A stretch of 52,480 nt of DNA from an uncultured Collinsella sp. (lineage in GTDB: Bacteria; Actinomycetota; Coriobacteriia; Coriobacteriales; Coriobacteriaceae): contig CATZRJ010000007.1 in NCBI GenBank assembly GCA_958423535.1, positions 1-52,480 on the forward strand. Reading direction: 5' to 3'. The translations under genes were made by a program, and so were the position numbers. The notes below the pieces were generated by a model. It ran no database searches, had not been told where the DNA came from, and saw only the letters and a program-made list of their open reading frames with translations. Every line of letters starts with the position of its first letter. The first letter of the stretch is position 1. Shown piece by piece: positions 7,620 to 15,949 of the stretch.

Positions 7620-8615
7620 CTATTGGTGTAATTGCTCATAGATGCTCAGCGCCTCCGCTTCAGTCATCGACGGAGGCCCTAACGGCTCCTCAAAACCGGC
7701 AGCGGAGACGTGGCACCAGCTTCCGCAACTATTGCGGTAGACCCCGGCTCGGCCAATAACGGGCCCAGGAGCGTGAACGAGCCACCGCGAGATTTCTTTA
7801 CTTGTTAGGAAGGCATATGGATACAGGTATGGCTTCCGTCCCCTTGAGACGTTATCGTCCGCCTGACGCTTCACCGCATCAGCAATCTCGGTGGAGCTCC
7901 ATCCCTGAATCCGAAGGCTGTCGTATTCCCGGCGAGTTTCCTTTTCTTTGGCTCCCGGGCCTTTTTCGAACAGTTCCAGAAAAGAAAGGTAGTGAGCATC
8001 CTCGGTCTCGCTGCTATTAGTTTTATTAGTTGAATTAGAGGGTGTAGTAATTGCCCACGTTTCCACACCAGTTAAGGCGCCTTCTCCACTAGCTAACTCA
8101 TTTTCTCCACCAGTTCGGCAATAATCAACCGGTGTAGAAACCCTTTGTTTTCCTCCACCAGTCCGACCTGTCACGAGATCCAATTCGCCAGACCGAGGCC
8201 AAATATACTCATAGCAGGAAGCCTGTTGTTTGCTTTTTCCAATTTGCAGTTTGCGCAACAATGGTTCGACGCCTTCCTTCTTCAGGCTCAGATACTCACC
8301 GGTCAAGGTCAAATAGTTGAGGTATTTGATGGCGGTCTTTCGGGTGATGCCGAGCGCTTTTTCGAGCTGTGAAATTGAGAGCGACGCATATTGCGCGCCA
8401 TTGTCCAGCCTGCTGCCCACCACAGCGCCTTTAGCTAGGGCGATTACCGCCTTGTGCAACCCCTCCATCGTTCGCCGGTTTTTGCAATTTGCCTGAATCC
8501 AGCAAATCGCATACATCATCCAGCCGACCAGGTCATCGGTCATCAAAGGGGTATGGCACGAGCGAGAGTAGAGGATCTCGGTTTCGTCTATTTCCACAAA
8601 CCGACCGGTAGGCAT
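7620..8615 (-). CDS. Putative replication initiator / helicase-loader-like protein
   Basis: 331 residues. The central part contains a winged-helix-type segment, SISQLEKALGITRKTAIKYL, near residues 80-100, followed by a Ser/Thr-rich linker. A helical C-terminal part (DSLRIQGWSSTEIADAVKRQADDN) resembles DnaD-like or plasmid initiator domains. Position immediately before dnaB supports a role in loading that helicase at an element origin; this is inference, as no family signature is certain. The start at 8615 has no clear ribosome site and lies eight bases beyond the stop of the HTH gene, so translation is probably coupled. GC is lower than in core genes. Confidence 0.6.
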   Translation of the reverse strand: MPTGRFVEIDETEILYSRSCHTPLMTDDLVGWMMYAICWIQANCKNRRTMEGLHKAVIALAKGAVVGSRLDNGAQYASLSISQLEKALGITRKTAIKYLNYLTLTGEYLSLKKEGVEPLLRKLQIGKSKQQASCYEYIWPRSGELDLVTGRTGGGKQRVSTPVDYCRTGGENELASGEGALTGVETWAITTPSNSTNKTNSSETEDAHYLSFLELFEKGPGAKEKETRREYDSLRIQGWSSTEIADAVKRQADDNVSRGRKPYLYPYAFLTSKEISRWLVHAPGPVIGRAGVYRNSCGSWCHVSAAGFEEPLGPPSMTEAEALSIYEQLHQ

Positions 8616-8623
8616 GAGTACAG

Positions 8624-8821
8624 CTATTCGTCGATGGGGACGCCGGCGAGCTTGGCGACAGCCTCCTGGCTGAACAACCAGACATGACCGACCTTCTTGC
8701 CTTGCAGGATGCCCTTGCGCGCGAGCTCAAGCACGCTGCGTTCCGACAGGCCGAGCCAAGCAGCAGCCTCGCGCGTATGGAAAGGCCGCGCGTAGACAGC
8801 GGAACGATTCGAAGCGTTCAT
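8624..8821 (-). CDS. Excisionase-like helix-turn-helix protein, 65 aa
   Basis: A single HTH domain covers almost the whole protein: FHTREAAAWLGLSERSVLELARKG followed by a wing ending VWLFSQEAVAKLAG. This is the MerR/excisionase-type (HTH_17) pattern. Proteins of this kind act as recombination directionality factors or small regulators. The start has CGGAGG at good spacing. It is the first gene of a minus-strand unit with the initiator-like gene and dnaB, and is divergent from the 406-aa Cys-rich protein at 8981. The same HTH-type pattern appears in the HipA-like fusion at 21864. Regulation of its own divergent promoter region is plausible. Confidence 0.8.
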   Translation of the reverse strand: MNASNRSAVYARPFHTREAAAWLGLSERSVLELARKGILQGKKVGHVWLFSQEAVAKLAGVPIDE

Positions 8822-8841
8822 CTGTACCTCCGTAAAAATAC

Positions 8842-8968
8842 TCTGACTACGCTGTCTAGTTTACGACGTTAGCTTTATTTGCTTGTTTATTCCGTTTTCC
8901 ATCATAAGAGACACATAATTGCTTATTATTTCCCGACTGCGCTGTTATACTAATTTCGTTAGCTTTAT
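8842..8968. promoter_or_regulatory. Divergent control region with shared 23-bp site and 12-bp direct repeats
   Basis: The 23 bases at 8842-8864 match 20181-20203 at 18 positions; both contain ACTACG..GT.TAGTTTA. Read on the minus strand the site includes TAAACT, a plausible -10 for the HTH gene. CGTTAGCTTTAT is repeated exactly at 8867-8878 and 8957-8968; the second copy abuts the ribosome site of the plus-strand gene. TATACT (8946-8951) with a TG element is a likely -10 for that gene. Confidence 0.55.
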
Positions 8969-8980
8969 CAGGAGGACTAT

Positions 8981-10201
8981 ATGGGCAGCCATCATATCTT
9001 TATCGCAAAGGACAAGAAGCTGGGGATGCATGTCCTTATCAGGATTCAGGCGGTCGATGAGCTGGGAAGCGCCTATCCCCCGATTAACCCCGACACTTTC
9101 AATGAGCTCCTGATGGCAAGGGATGCGAAATCATTAGTCCTGGCAGCCCGCAATCTCGGGCCCATGTACATTTCGAAAGATGATCTCGCCAATCGCACCT
9201 ATCTGCCCAGTCGACTTCAGCAAGGCATCGAACGTGGAATAGATCTCGTTCCGTCCGATTTAGACGGCCTGCTCTCGGAGTGCTTTTTCGATCCATATGC
9301 CAATCCCGCCGAAGTTGACGGCATGGGCTATAAAGAGGTCGGCCGAACGGCGAAGAAGGCCGCTCGCGAGCTTATCGATGAGTTCGATTTCGTCAATGCC
9401 GGTGACCTCTCCTATCTGGATTCTCAGTTCCGTGCCGTCATCGAACCGCTGCATGACTGGATTTTTGCCAGGAACCTGCTTTCAATAGTCCTTCGCATCG
9501 GCGGGTTATGCAGAACCGGAGCGGACCCCAAAACAATTCTGGAGACCGCTCGGTTCCGCAAGGTCGAGCCGGCAAGCCTGAAAGAGCGGTTTAACATGGG
9601 CTCCGCCACCTGCTATGCGATACCCATAGCGTTCAATCCGTTTTACCGAACCGGAAACCTGCTGATTAACGATGTGACCTTTGACGCTCAAAAAATCTGG
9701 CCCCTCTACAACAGCCTCACTGACATCAAGAAGTCGTTTACACAGGCAGTCATTGATCACCATCTAAAAGGCGACGGGAATGAGTTCGTCAAGTTTCTAA
9801 CGTCGGTCGAGGCAGCGCAGGCTGACGGTAGGTTCGACAACAGAAAGAACCACCCGGAGGAAAACAAGTGGTGGTATCTGGTTGTCAGCTCAAACATAGG
9901 CGGCAAAGCCATAGATGATCAGATGCAGATAGCGAACCGGATGCTTCAGGCGGTAGACGGGAGGCTCTTCCAGCCCCGCGTCGCATATTCGGGCGTGAAG
10001 ATGGCCGAAATCGCCCCGGAGCAGAAACCGCGCAACATGTTGGAAGCCATGTGGTTGCTCGCCAGGAACCATCCGGACCATTACCTCTTGACGTGTAAAC
10101 GCTGTATGCGAACAGTGCTGTCTGGAACCCAAGGGGGCGAGCGTTCATTCTGCAGCAATTCTTGTCGCGCGACTTGGAGCAAAGAACACCCGTCCAGATA
10201 G
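8981..10201 (+). CDS. Hypothetical protein with C-terminal Cys-rich zinc-ribbon-like end, 406 aa
   Basis: The start has AGGAGG at ideal spacing. The protein is soluble. The N-terminal region contains INPDTFNELLMARDAKSLVLAARNLGP, which aligns loosely with a segment of the 388-aa protein at 20237. The middle is mostly helical and unrecognised. The C-terminus has CKRC at about residue 371 and FCSNSCRATW near the end, a C-x2-C...C-x3-C pattern like CGNR-type zinc ribbons. It is divergent from a small HTH gene and convergent with the defence operon, separated from it by a shared terminator. Function is unknown; regulation or defence is suggested only by position. Composition is lower in GC than the core. 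Confidence 0.75.
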   Translation: MGSHHIFIAKDKKLGMHVLIRIQAVDELGSAYPPINPDTFNELLMARDAKSLVLAARNLGPMYISKDDLANRTYLPSRLQQGIERGIDLVPSDLDGLLSECFFDPYANPAEVDGMGYKEVGRTAKKAARELIDEFDFVNAGDLSYLDSQFRAVIEPLHDWIFARNLLSIVLRIGGLCRTGADPKTILETARFRKVEPASLKERFNMGSATCYAIPIAFNPFYRTGNLLINDVTFDAQKIWPLYNSLTDIKKSFTQAVIDHHLKGDGNEFVKFLTSVEAAQADGRFDNRKNHPEENKWWYLVVSSNIGGKAIDDQMQIANRMLQAVDGRLFQPRVAYSGVKMAEIAPEQKPRNMLEAMWLLARNHPDHYLLTCKRCMRTVLSGTQGGERSFCSNSCRATWSKEHPSR

Positions 10202-10220
10202 GAGGGCTGCTCGCAGAAAA

Positions 10221-10253
10221 AAGCCGGAACCTGGCTGGACCAGGCTCCGGCTT
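10221..10253. terminator. Bidirectional terminator between convergent units
   Basis: Arms 10221-10234 and 10240-10253 pair with one mismatch around CTGGA, flanked by A-runs on the left and TTTC on the right. It separates the 406-aa gene from the end of the res gene. Confidence 0.85.
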
Positions 10254-10295
10254 TCAGTTTATTCCCATCAAAGACCATGCGGGTAAGAATAAGGC

Positions 10296-13200
10296 CTATT
10301 CCGTTCCCTGGATCACGGTCAGCAGATCCTCGTAGCTGTGCACCACGTCATAGCGCACGTCCTCGTCCGAGAACTCATTGAAGAGCTTGCGGGCACAGGC
10401 AATCTTGCCGCGCTCGATGTCGCGCAGCGTGAGACTGTCCATACTGCCCTTGGTCTCCGCGACGAAGAACACGTGGCGCACGCTCCCCTTCTCGAATGCG
10501 ATGGCCCAGTCGGGCGCGTAGCTGCCCACCGGCGTCGGGATCTTAAAGGACCGTGGGAGCTTGGCGTAGACCGCGACCTTGCCCTCAGCAGAATCGAGGT
10601 CCCGTGCGAAATCGCGCTCGCCCTCGGAATCCCAGAACACGTAGTCCTGGATGCAGCGGCTCGTCTCCAGCGCCCGGCCGACGTTCTCGGGCATGCGCTC
10701 GGCGAAGATTGTTGAATCGTACCGCTCGTCGAGCTTATGGTACGTGATGTGGTCCACCACCATCGTCGCCTTCTCGGCCAGGATGCAACGGGAGACCTTG
10801 GCGATAAACTCCTCGGGGTTATCGCGGAACATGCGGAACTTGACGGGGGCTATGCCCTTGAGGATCGCCGCCGCGCTCCTGCGCGTGATGCGTGCCGCGG
10901 TTGCGACTTCGCCCAGCAGGTCGTACGTAACGCCCGAGACATCCTCGCCCACCTCGTAGTCGCGCCTCGTGGCATCGCCGAACGACTCGCCGCGTTCGAG
11001 GTTCTCCCGCGTCTGGGTCGAACGCTGCGCGGCGGTCGTCATGACGTAAGACGCCTTCGCCACGAACAGCTCGCGGTTAATGCGGTCGATGGCCTTGGCG
11101 CGCAGCTCCTCGTCATCAAAGTCGACAGTATAGGAGTGCTTGGAGTTGATCTTATTCCATAGTTCTTGGAACTCGGCGCGCGCGAAGTTGGCGTTGAGCG
11201 GGTTCTCGCGAACCTTGGGCTCGTTGCCGTTGCGGATGTAGTCGTCAAGCGCATGCTCGTCGTAGACGCTCTTCACCAGTGCCTCGATATCCTTGCGATA
11301 GGCATAGAGGTGCTCGGGCAGGTCGTCGTCGGTAACGGACGTGAGGCCCGATTCCTTGAACTTTTGCGTAGGTACGCCCTCGCGATCGATGAGGCCGTGC
11401 TGCACGAGCGCGAAGTAGACATCGTGCGCGTCTTCCTGCGTGAGCGCATAGGTCTTTTCCTCGTCCGCCTGGACGACAAAGCCCTTGAGGAACTCCTCCG
11501 TGACCGCTTTGGGGCGCTTGCGAAGCGCGCTTTTCGTATCCTCTTGCAGGGCCTTTGTGAAATCGCTGTAGCTCTCGCTGGCGACGACGGTGAGCGTGTT
11601 GACGCGCTGCACCTCCTGCTCGCCCAACGCCTCCAGGTCCTGGCGCTCGCCGTCCCGGTTCACGCACAGGCGCAGGCCGCGGCCCACCTCCTGGCGCTTG
11701 CCGGTCTCGGAGTCGGAGTGCTTGAGTGTGCAGATCTGGAACACGTTGGGGTTGTCCCAGCCCTCGCGCAGGGCGGAGTGGCTAAAGATGAAGCGCGTGG
11801 GCTCATCGAAAGACAGCAGGCGCTCCTTGTCCTTGAGGATGAGGTCGTAGGCGCTCTCGTCATCGGACTCATCGCTGCCGCGCTTGAGCTTGGAGTTAAC
11901 CGAATGCCCCTTCTTGTCGATGGAGAAGTATCCCTTGTGCGTCGCATGGACGTCGATGCCGCGCAACCACTCAAGATAGCGGCGACGCACCTCCCCGAGA
12001 CCCGCATCGAGCGAGGCGTCGAGGTTCTGCTGCCCGCGGCCGTACTCATCGATGGCGCGCGCATATTCCTCCTCAAAGATACGGCCATACTCGCCCAGGC
12101 CCTCCTCGCCGTCGTCATCGTACACGCGGTACTTGGCGACTTCATCGATAAAGAAGAGCGACAGGCACTTGATGCCGCGTGCGAAAAGCGCTTCCTCCTT
12201 CTCCAGATGGCTCTTGATGGTCTCGCGGATCTGCACGCGGCGCATGTCGCGATCTGAAGAATCGCCGTAGACGTCGCCGCGCCGCAGCTCGATGCCATTG
12301 AGGAACTTGACGTAGCCCAGCTGGGCGTCGCTGTCCAAGACGATCTCGGACACGGTGAACCCGTCGCGGTACGCCTCGAGCTCGCCGGACGCCGGATAGA
12401 TGTCGTCCTGCTCGTAGAAACCCTGCGCACGCTTGGAGATAGAGCCGGAGGCGTTGAGTCTCTTGAACTCGATGACCGCCTGGGGCGGCTTGTTCTTGGA
12501 GATCTTGATGTCCTGAAGGTATAGGTAACCGTCGGTACCGCGCATGTTCTTGAGCTCGAAGCCCTTGACCTCGATGCGCTTGACCAGGCGCTGGTTGAAT
12601 GCGTCGAGCGCGTCCAGCACGTAGACGGCGTCGTGGCGGTCGCGATGCGTCGCCGAATAGTTGAGGCACGCGATGGGGCGGAAGCGGGCGATGCCTGCCT
12701 GGGTGGCCTTGCCGCCCATCTTCTGCGGCTCGTCAAGGATAACGATGGGGTTGTTGGCGGCGATTACGTCGATGGGGCGACGGCTTGCGAACTCGTCGCG
12801 CTCGGAGTACATGATGCGGGCCTCCTTGGAACGCCCGCCCTCCTTCATGGACGTGTTGAACGCCTGCATGTTGATGACCATAACGTTGATATCGGAACTT
12901 GCCGAGAAGCGGTCGATGTCACCCAGACGGCTGCTGTTGTAGACAAAGTAGCGGATGGCCTTGCCGTACTGCTCAAAAAAGTGCTGCTCGGTATTCTTGA
13001 GCGATTTGTAGACGCCCTCGCGGATGGCGACCGAGGGCACCACGATGATGAACTTGGTCCAACCATAGAGGCGGTTGAGCTCGAGCATGGTCTTGGTATA
13101 GACGTAGGTCTTGCCCGTGCCCGTCTCCATCTCCACATCAAGGTTTACCGGGGCGGGGCCAGCAGCAAGCGACGAAGACTCGACGATGCGATTACGGCGC

Positions 13201-13445
13201 TGCACCTTGTGAACGTTCTCGAGCAGCGTAGCGGAGCCAAGGGCAATCGGAGCATTCGCATAGCCCTCGGATGCCTGGACCTGCGTCTCAAAGCCCGGCA
13301 GCGCCGCGGTGCCGTCACCGCCCATCGTACGGCCAAGATCACGCAGATAGAGCGAGGCGCCAGAGTTGGGCTGACCGGCAAAGACATCGGTCACCGCACG
13401 AGCAGCCTCAGTCTGATACGGCTGGATTTTAAACTTGAACTGCAT
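10296..13445 (-). CDS. res: Type III restriction endonuclease subunit (Res)
   Basis: 1049 residues. The N-terminal SF2 translocase has Walker A METGTGKT at 106-113, Walker B DEPQ at 238-241 and motif III YSATH at 263-267. Later come SHSALREGWDNPNVFQIC and QEVGRGLRL, the motif V/VI region typical of Res. The C-terminal PD-(D/E)XK nuclease reads PDWAIAF with Asp979, then FFVAETKG with Glu997-x-Lys999. All key residues seem intact. The gene follows mod by nine bases. Res acts as a complex with Mod, which supplies sequence recognition, and cuts DNA carrying inversely oriented unmethylated sites. It is the last gene of the five-gene operon. Confidence 0.93.
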   Translation of the reverse strand: MQFKFKIQPYQTEAARAVTDVFAGQPNSGASLYLRDLGRTMGGDGTAALPGFETQVQASEGYANAPIALGSATLLENVHKVQRRNRIVESSSLAAGPAPVNLDVEMETGTGKTYVYTKTMLELNRLYGWTKFIIVVPSVAIREGVYKSLKNTEQHFFEQYGKAIRYFVYNSSRLGDIDRFSASSDINVMVINMQAFNTSMKEGGRSKEARIMYSERDEFASRRPIDVIAANNPIVILDEPQKMGGKATQAGIARFRPIACLNYSATHRDRHDAVYVLDALDAFNQRLVKRIEVKGFELKNMRGTDGYLYLQDIKISKNKPPQAVIEFKRLNASGSISKRAQGFYEQDDIYPASGELEAYRDGFTVSEIVLDSDAQLGYVKFLNGIELRRGDVYGDSSDRDMRRVQIRETIKSHLEKEEALFARGIKCLSLFFIDEVAKYRVYDDDGEEGLGEYGRIFEEEYARAIDEYGRGQQNLDASLDAGLGEVRRRYLEWLRGIDVHATHKGYFSIDKKGHSVNSKLKRGSDESDDESAYDLILKDKERLLSFDEPTRFIFSHSALREGWDNPNVFQICTLKHSDSETGKRQEVGRGLRLCVNRDGERQDLEALGEQEVQRVNTLTVVASESYSDFTKALQEDTKSALRKRPKAVTEEFLKGFVVQADEEKTYALTQEDAHDVYFALVQHGLIDREGVPTQKFKESGLTSVTDDDLPEHLYAYRKDIEALVKSVYDEHALDDYIRNGNEPKVRENPLNANFARAEFQELWNKINSKHSYTVDFDDEELRAKAIDRINRELFVAKASYVMTTAAQRSTQTRENLERGESFGDATRRDYEVGEDVSGVTYDLLGEVATAARITRRSAAAILKGIAPVKFRMFRDNPEEFIAKVSRCILAEKATMVVDHITYHKLDERYDSTIFAERMPENVGRALETSRCIQDYVFWDSEGERDFARDLDSAEGKVAVYAKLPRSFKIPTPVGSYAPDWAIAFEKGSVRHVFFVAETKGSMDSLTLRDIERGKIACARKLFNEFSDEDVRYDVVHSYEDLLTVIQGTE

Positions 13446-13454
13446 CCGGATCTC

Positions 13455-15350
13455 CTAGATCACCTTGCGGATGGTGTCAGAGCTGAAGGTTTTGAAGAGC
13501 TCCTCGAGGTTTGCCACGGCGGCGTCGTTGGAGAAGCATGCGTCGCGGAAGACGGCGTAGAACGGGCGTTCCTTGGCGATGGCCTCCAATGCCTCGGTAT
13601 CGATGTCCTCGTCGAAGCAAGCGATAAGCTGGCCGTCGTTGACGTCGAAGCACGCCTTGCCGCCGAGTTCGCGCTCCACAATCTTTGCGGAGTACTCAAT
13701 GCGAAATGCAGGAAGAACCTGAAAGAGTAGGTCAAGCGGCGCAGCGCCTTCGGCGGCGTTGTCGGAGAAGAGGTCGAGTTGGGCCTGGTCGTACTGATCC
13801 GGCGCGGCATACTCATCTTTGAGACACGAGTCGTCTACGCGTAACACGCGGAAGCCGATATCGGGCATGGGTTTGGGCTCAGTGCCGAGCTCGAGCTGCT
13901 TATTGTCCTTGTCGATTTCACCCTTAATTGTCTCACCTGCGTGGCGGATGCGCTCTTCGCCGATTTCACAGATATTAGAAAAGCCTTCGCGTCGAGCCGC
14001 CGAACTGGCATCGCATTCCTCGGGAAGCTGAACCATTATGAATCGACGTCTCCCCGCGTCCTTTTCATTGCAACACATAACTGCATGGGCAGTCGTCGCC
14101 GATCCGGAGAAAAAATCCAGAACAATCGAGTCGGCATCTGTCAACCAAGAAACCGACCGCTCGATAATCGCAACGCTCTTTTCGGTATCAAATACCCCCG
14201 TTTCGCTCCCGCTAAGAGTCAAATCCATCCAGTTGTCGCTTAGAAGCTTTCCCGTCGATGGCGGAACATAGTATTGAACGGTTCCCTCATCATTTTTTCG
14301 AACAAAGTTGAGCTTTTCGTTCGTCGCTGTTAGATGATCCAAGTAGTACTCATCCAGCGTTATACCGCTAGCACATTTAGAAAGATAGCTTTTGTAATTA
14401 TCCGCCGCCTCGTACGCTCGACCGCGCTCCCAGCGCCATTGGCCTTTGGCCGGAGTTTCTCCGAACAGCTCATAACGCATTGTCGGACGGTCTGTTCCAC
14501 GCCAAAAAGTATCCCATTTTCCGGGTTTTCCGCCATGAGACATCATTAGTTTCGAAAACCGGGTGTCACCTTTTTTGGAATATAGAAGCATGTACTCATG
14601 TCCTTGCGACAATGATGCAATATCGTCAAATTGTGCCTGCACGTTTTTAATGCCTCTACGAACTGCGATACAGTTCTTAAAGCAGTACGCCCCAAACACC
14701 TCGTCACATATTGCTCGAAGGTTCTTCACCTCGTTAGCGTCTATGCTGATCAAAATCGAACCATCATCGGAAAGCAAGTCTCTTGCCAGCAGCAGCCTGG
14801 GATACATCATCGAGCACCAGTCGGAATGGAAGCGACCGTTTGACTCGGGATTCGAGACCAAGCGTCCGCCCTCCTCATCAAAATCACCGCTCTCGGCATC
14901 GTATTCGGCTTTGGTCTTAGAGAAATCGTCATCATAGATGAAGTCGTTACCCGTGTTGTAGGGTGGATCGATGTAAATAAGCTTAATTTTGCCGGCGTAG
15001 GTTTCGCGCATGATTTTGAGCGCCTCGAGGTTATCGCCCTCGATGTAGAGGTTCTCGGTCGTATCCCAGTCCTTGGACTTCTCGGGGCAGGGACGCATGG
15101 TCCTTTTGATGGGGCGGCGTGCCTCGAGCTTGGCCTCGCGCTTGCCGGGCCAGGTGAACTGGTAGCGCTCACGCGGACCGTCCACGACTTCGCTGGAGAG
15201 GTCATCGCGAAGGGCGTCGAAGTCGATGGCGAGTCTGACGTTGCCGTCGGCGTCCGTCGCCTCGGTCACCACGTCGGGGAAGAGCGCGGCGATCTTGGCG
15301 ATGTTCTCTTGCGTGAGATCGGAAGTCTCCCGGCTGATCTTCTCCATCAT
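13455..15350 (-). CDS. mod: Type III DNA methyltransferase subunit (Mod)
   Basis: 631 residues. An N-terminal Mod domain leads to YIEGDNLEALK and catalytic motif IV DPPYNTGND at 128-136. A long target-recognition region spans roughly 221-400, then the SAM-binding motif I VLDFFSGSATTAHA at 410-423. This order (motif IV before I) is the beta class, usual for N6-adenine Mod subunits. The C-terminus contains QLDLFSDNAAEG and the Res-contacting region. The start has AGGAGG inside the preceding gene's end. The part encoding the recognition domain (about 14050-14720) is markedly AT-richer than both flanks, indicating domain exchange, so the site cannot be predicted. Confidence 0.93.
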   Translation of the reverse strand: MMEKISRETSDLTQENIAKIAALFPDVVTEATDADGNVRLAIDFDALRDDLSSEVVDGPRERYQFTWPGKREAKLEARRPIKRTMRPCPEKSKDWDTTENLYIEGDNLEALKIMRETYAGKIKLIYIDPPYNTGNDFIYDDDFSKTKAEYDAESGDFDEEGGRLVSNPESNGRFHSDWCSMMYPRLLLARDLLSDDGSILISIDANEVKNLRAICDEVFGAYCFKNCIAVRRGIKNVQAQFDDIASLSQGHEYMLLYSKKGDTRFSKLMMSHGGKPGKWDTFWRGTDRPTMRYELFGETPAKGQWRWERGRAYEAADNYKSYLSKCASGITLDEYYLDHLTATNEKLNFVRKNDEGTVQYYVPPSTGKLLSDNWMDLTLSGSETGVFDTEKSVAIIERSVSWLTDADSIVLDFFSGSATTAHAVMCCNEKDAGRRRFIMVQLPEECDASSAARREGFSNICEIGEERIRHAGETIKGEIDKDNKQLELGTEPKPMPDIGFRVLRVDDSCLKDEYAAPDQYDQAQLDLFSDNAAEGAAPLDLLFQVLPAFRIEYSAKIVERELGGKACFDVNDGQLIACFDEDIDTEALEAIAKERPFYAVFRDACFSNDAAVANLEELFKTFSSDTIRKVI

Positions 15351-15352
15351 TG

Positions 15353-15949
15353 CTACTCCTCCTCAAGCCGCCTAAGCTCGGCTTGCTTCTTTTTCATCTG
15401 TGCAAACAGCTCGTTCTTTCGAACAATCTGACGTTCCTTGCGGGCCTTGGTATCGAGCGCGGAGACCTCCGCGCGCAGCCTGTCTATTTTCTCACGGCGA
15501 TCGATTCTCGCCCATACGTTATGACCATCGAATTCTCCAAGCGCGACCTGGGCAAGCATGGAATCCCACACCATATCAAGGTCGAAGCCGTTCAAGGCAA
15601 GACGCTCGACGTCTCGCGCTCCCAGCAGACGGCCCTCCTCGCAAATCGCGATATCGCCGGACCCGCCGTCGACAATCACGGCCTTGTTGGGCGTCGCCCT
15701 GCTCACCAAGCGCACGGCGCGCTCGGGCACCCGCTCGCCCTTGGGATCGATCCTTAACACGAGGATCTCGTGCACCGTCTTGCCGTCCGCGATGTTGGTC
15801 GTCACCGGCTTGATGGAGTTCGCGACGGTGATTGCCGCCACGCCGCCCGTAAGGTCGCGACGCGTGACGGCGTCGACCTCCATATGGCGGTAGAAGGCCT
15901 CTTTGGGCAGACGCCTGTCCACCTCGGTCGTGGCCGGGAGTCCTAGCAT
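15353..15949 (-). CDS. DUF4391 domain protein of the defence operon
   Basis: 198 residues. The body matches DUF4391: LPKEAFYRHMEVDAVTRRDLTGGVAAITVANSIKP near the N-terminus, then VHEILVLRI, PNKAVIVDGGSGDIA and a C-terminal coiled-coil segment rich in Lys/Glu (RKERQIVRKNELFAQMKKKQAELRRLEEE). The family is found between helicase and Mod genes in operons of this type; its function is unknown to me. The start at 15949 has GAAGAGG upstream and overlaps the helicase stop by seven bases; an earlier in-frame start at 15973 lies deeper inside the helicase gene. The coiled coil suggests a bridging subunit between the helicase and Mod/Res proteins, which is inference. Confidence 0.8.
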   Translation of the reverse strand: MLGLPATTEVDRRLPKEAFYRHMEVDAVTRRDLTGGVAAITVANSIKPVTTNIADGKTVHEILVLRIDPKGERVPERAVRLVSRATPNKAVIVDGGSGDIAICEEGRLLGARDVERLALNGFDLDMVWDSMLAQVALGEFDGHNVWARIDRREKIDRLRAEVSALDTKARKERQIVRKNELFAQMKKKQAELRRLEEE

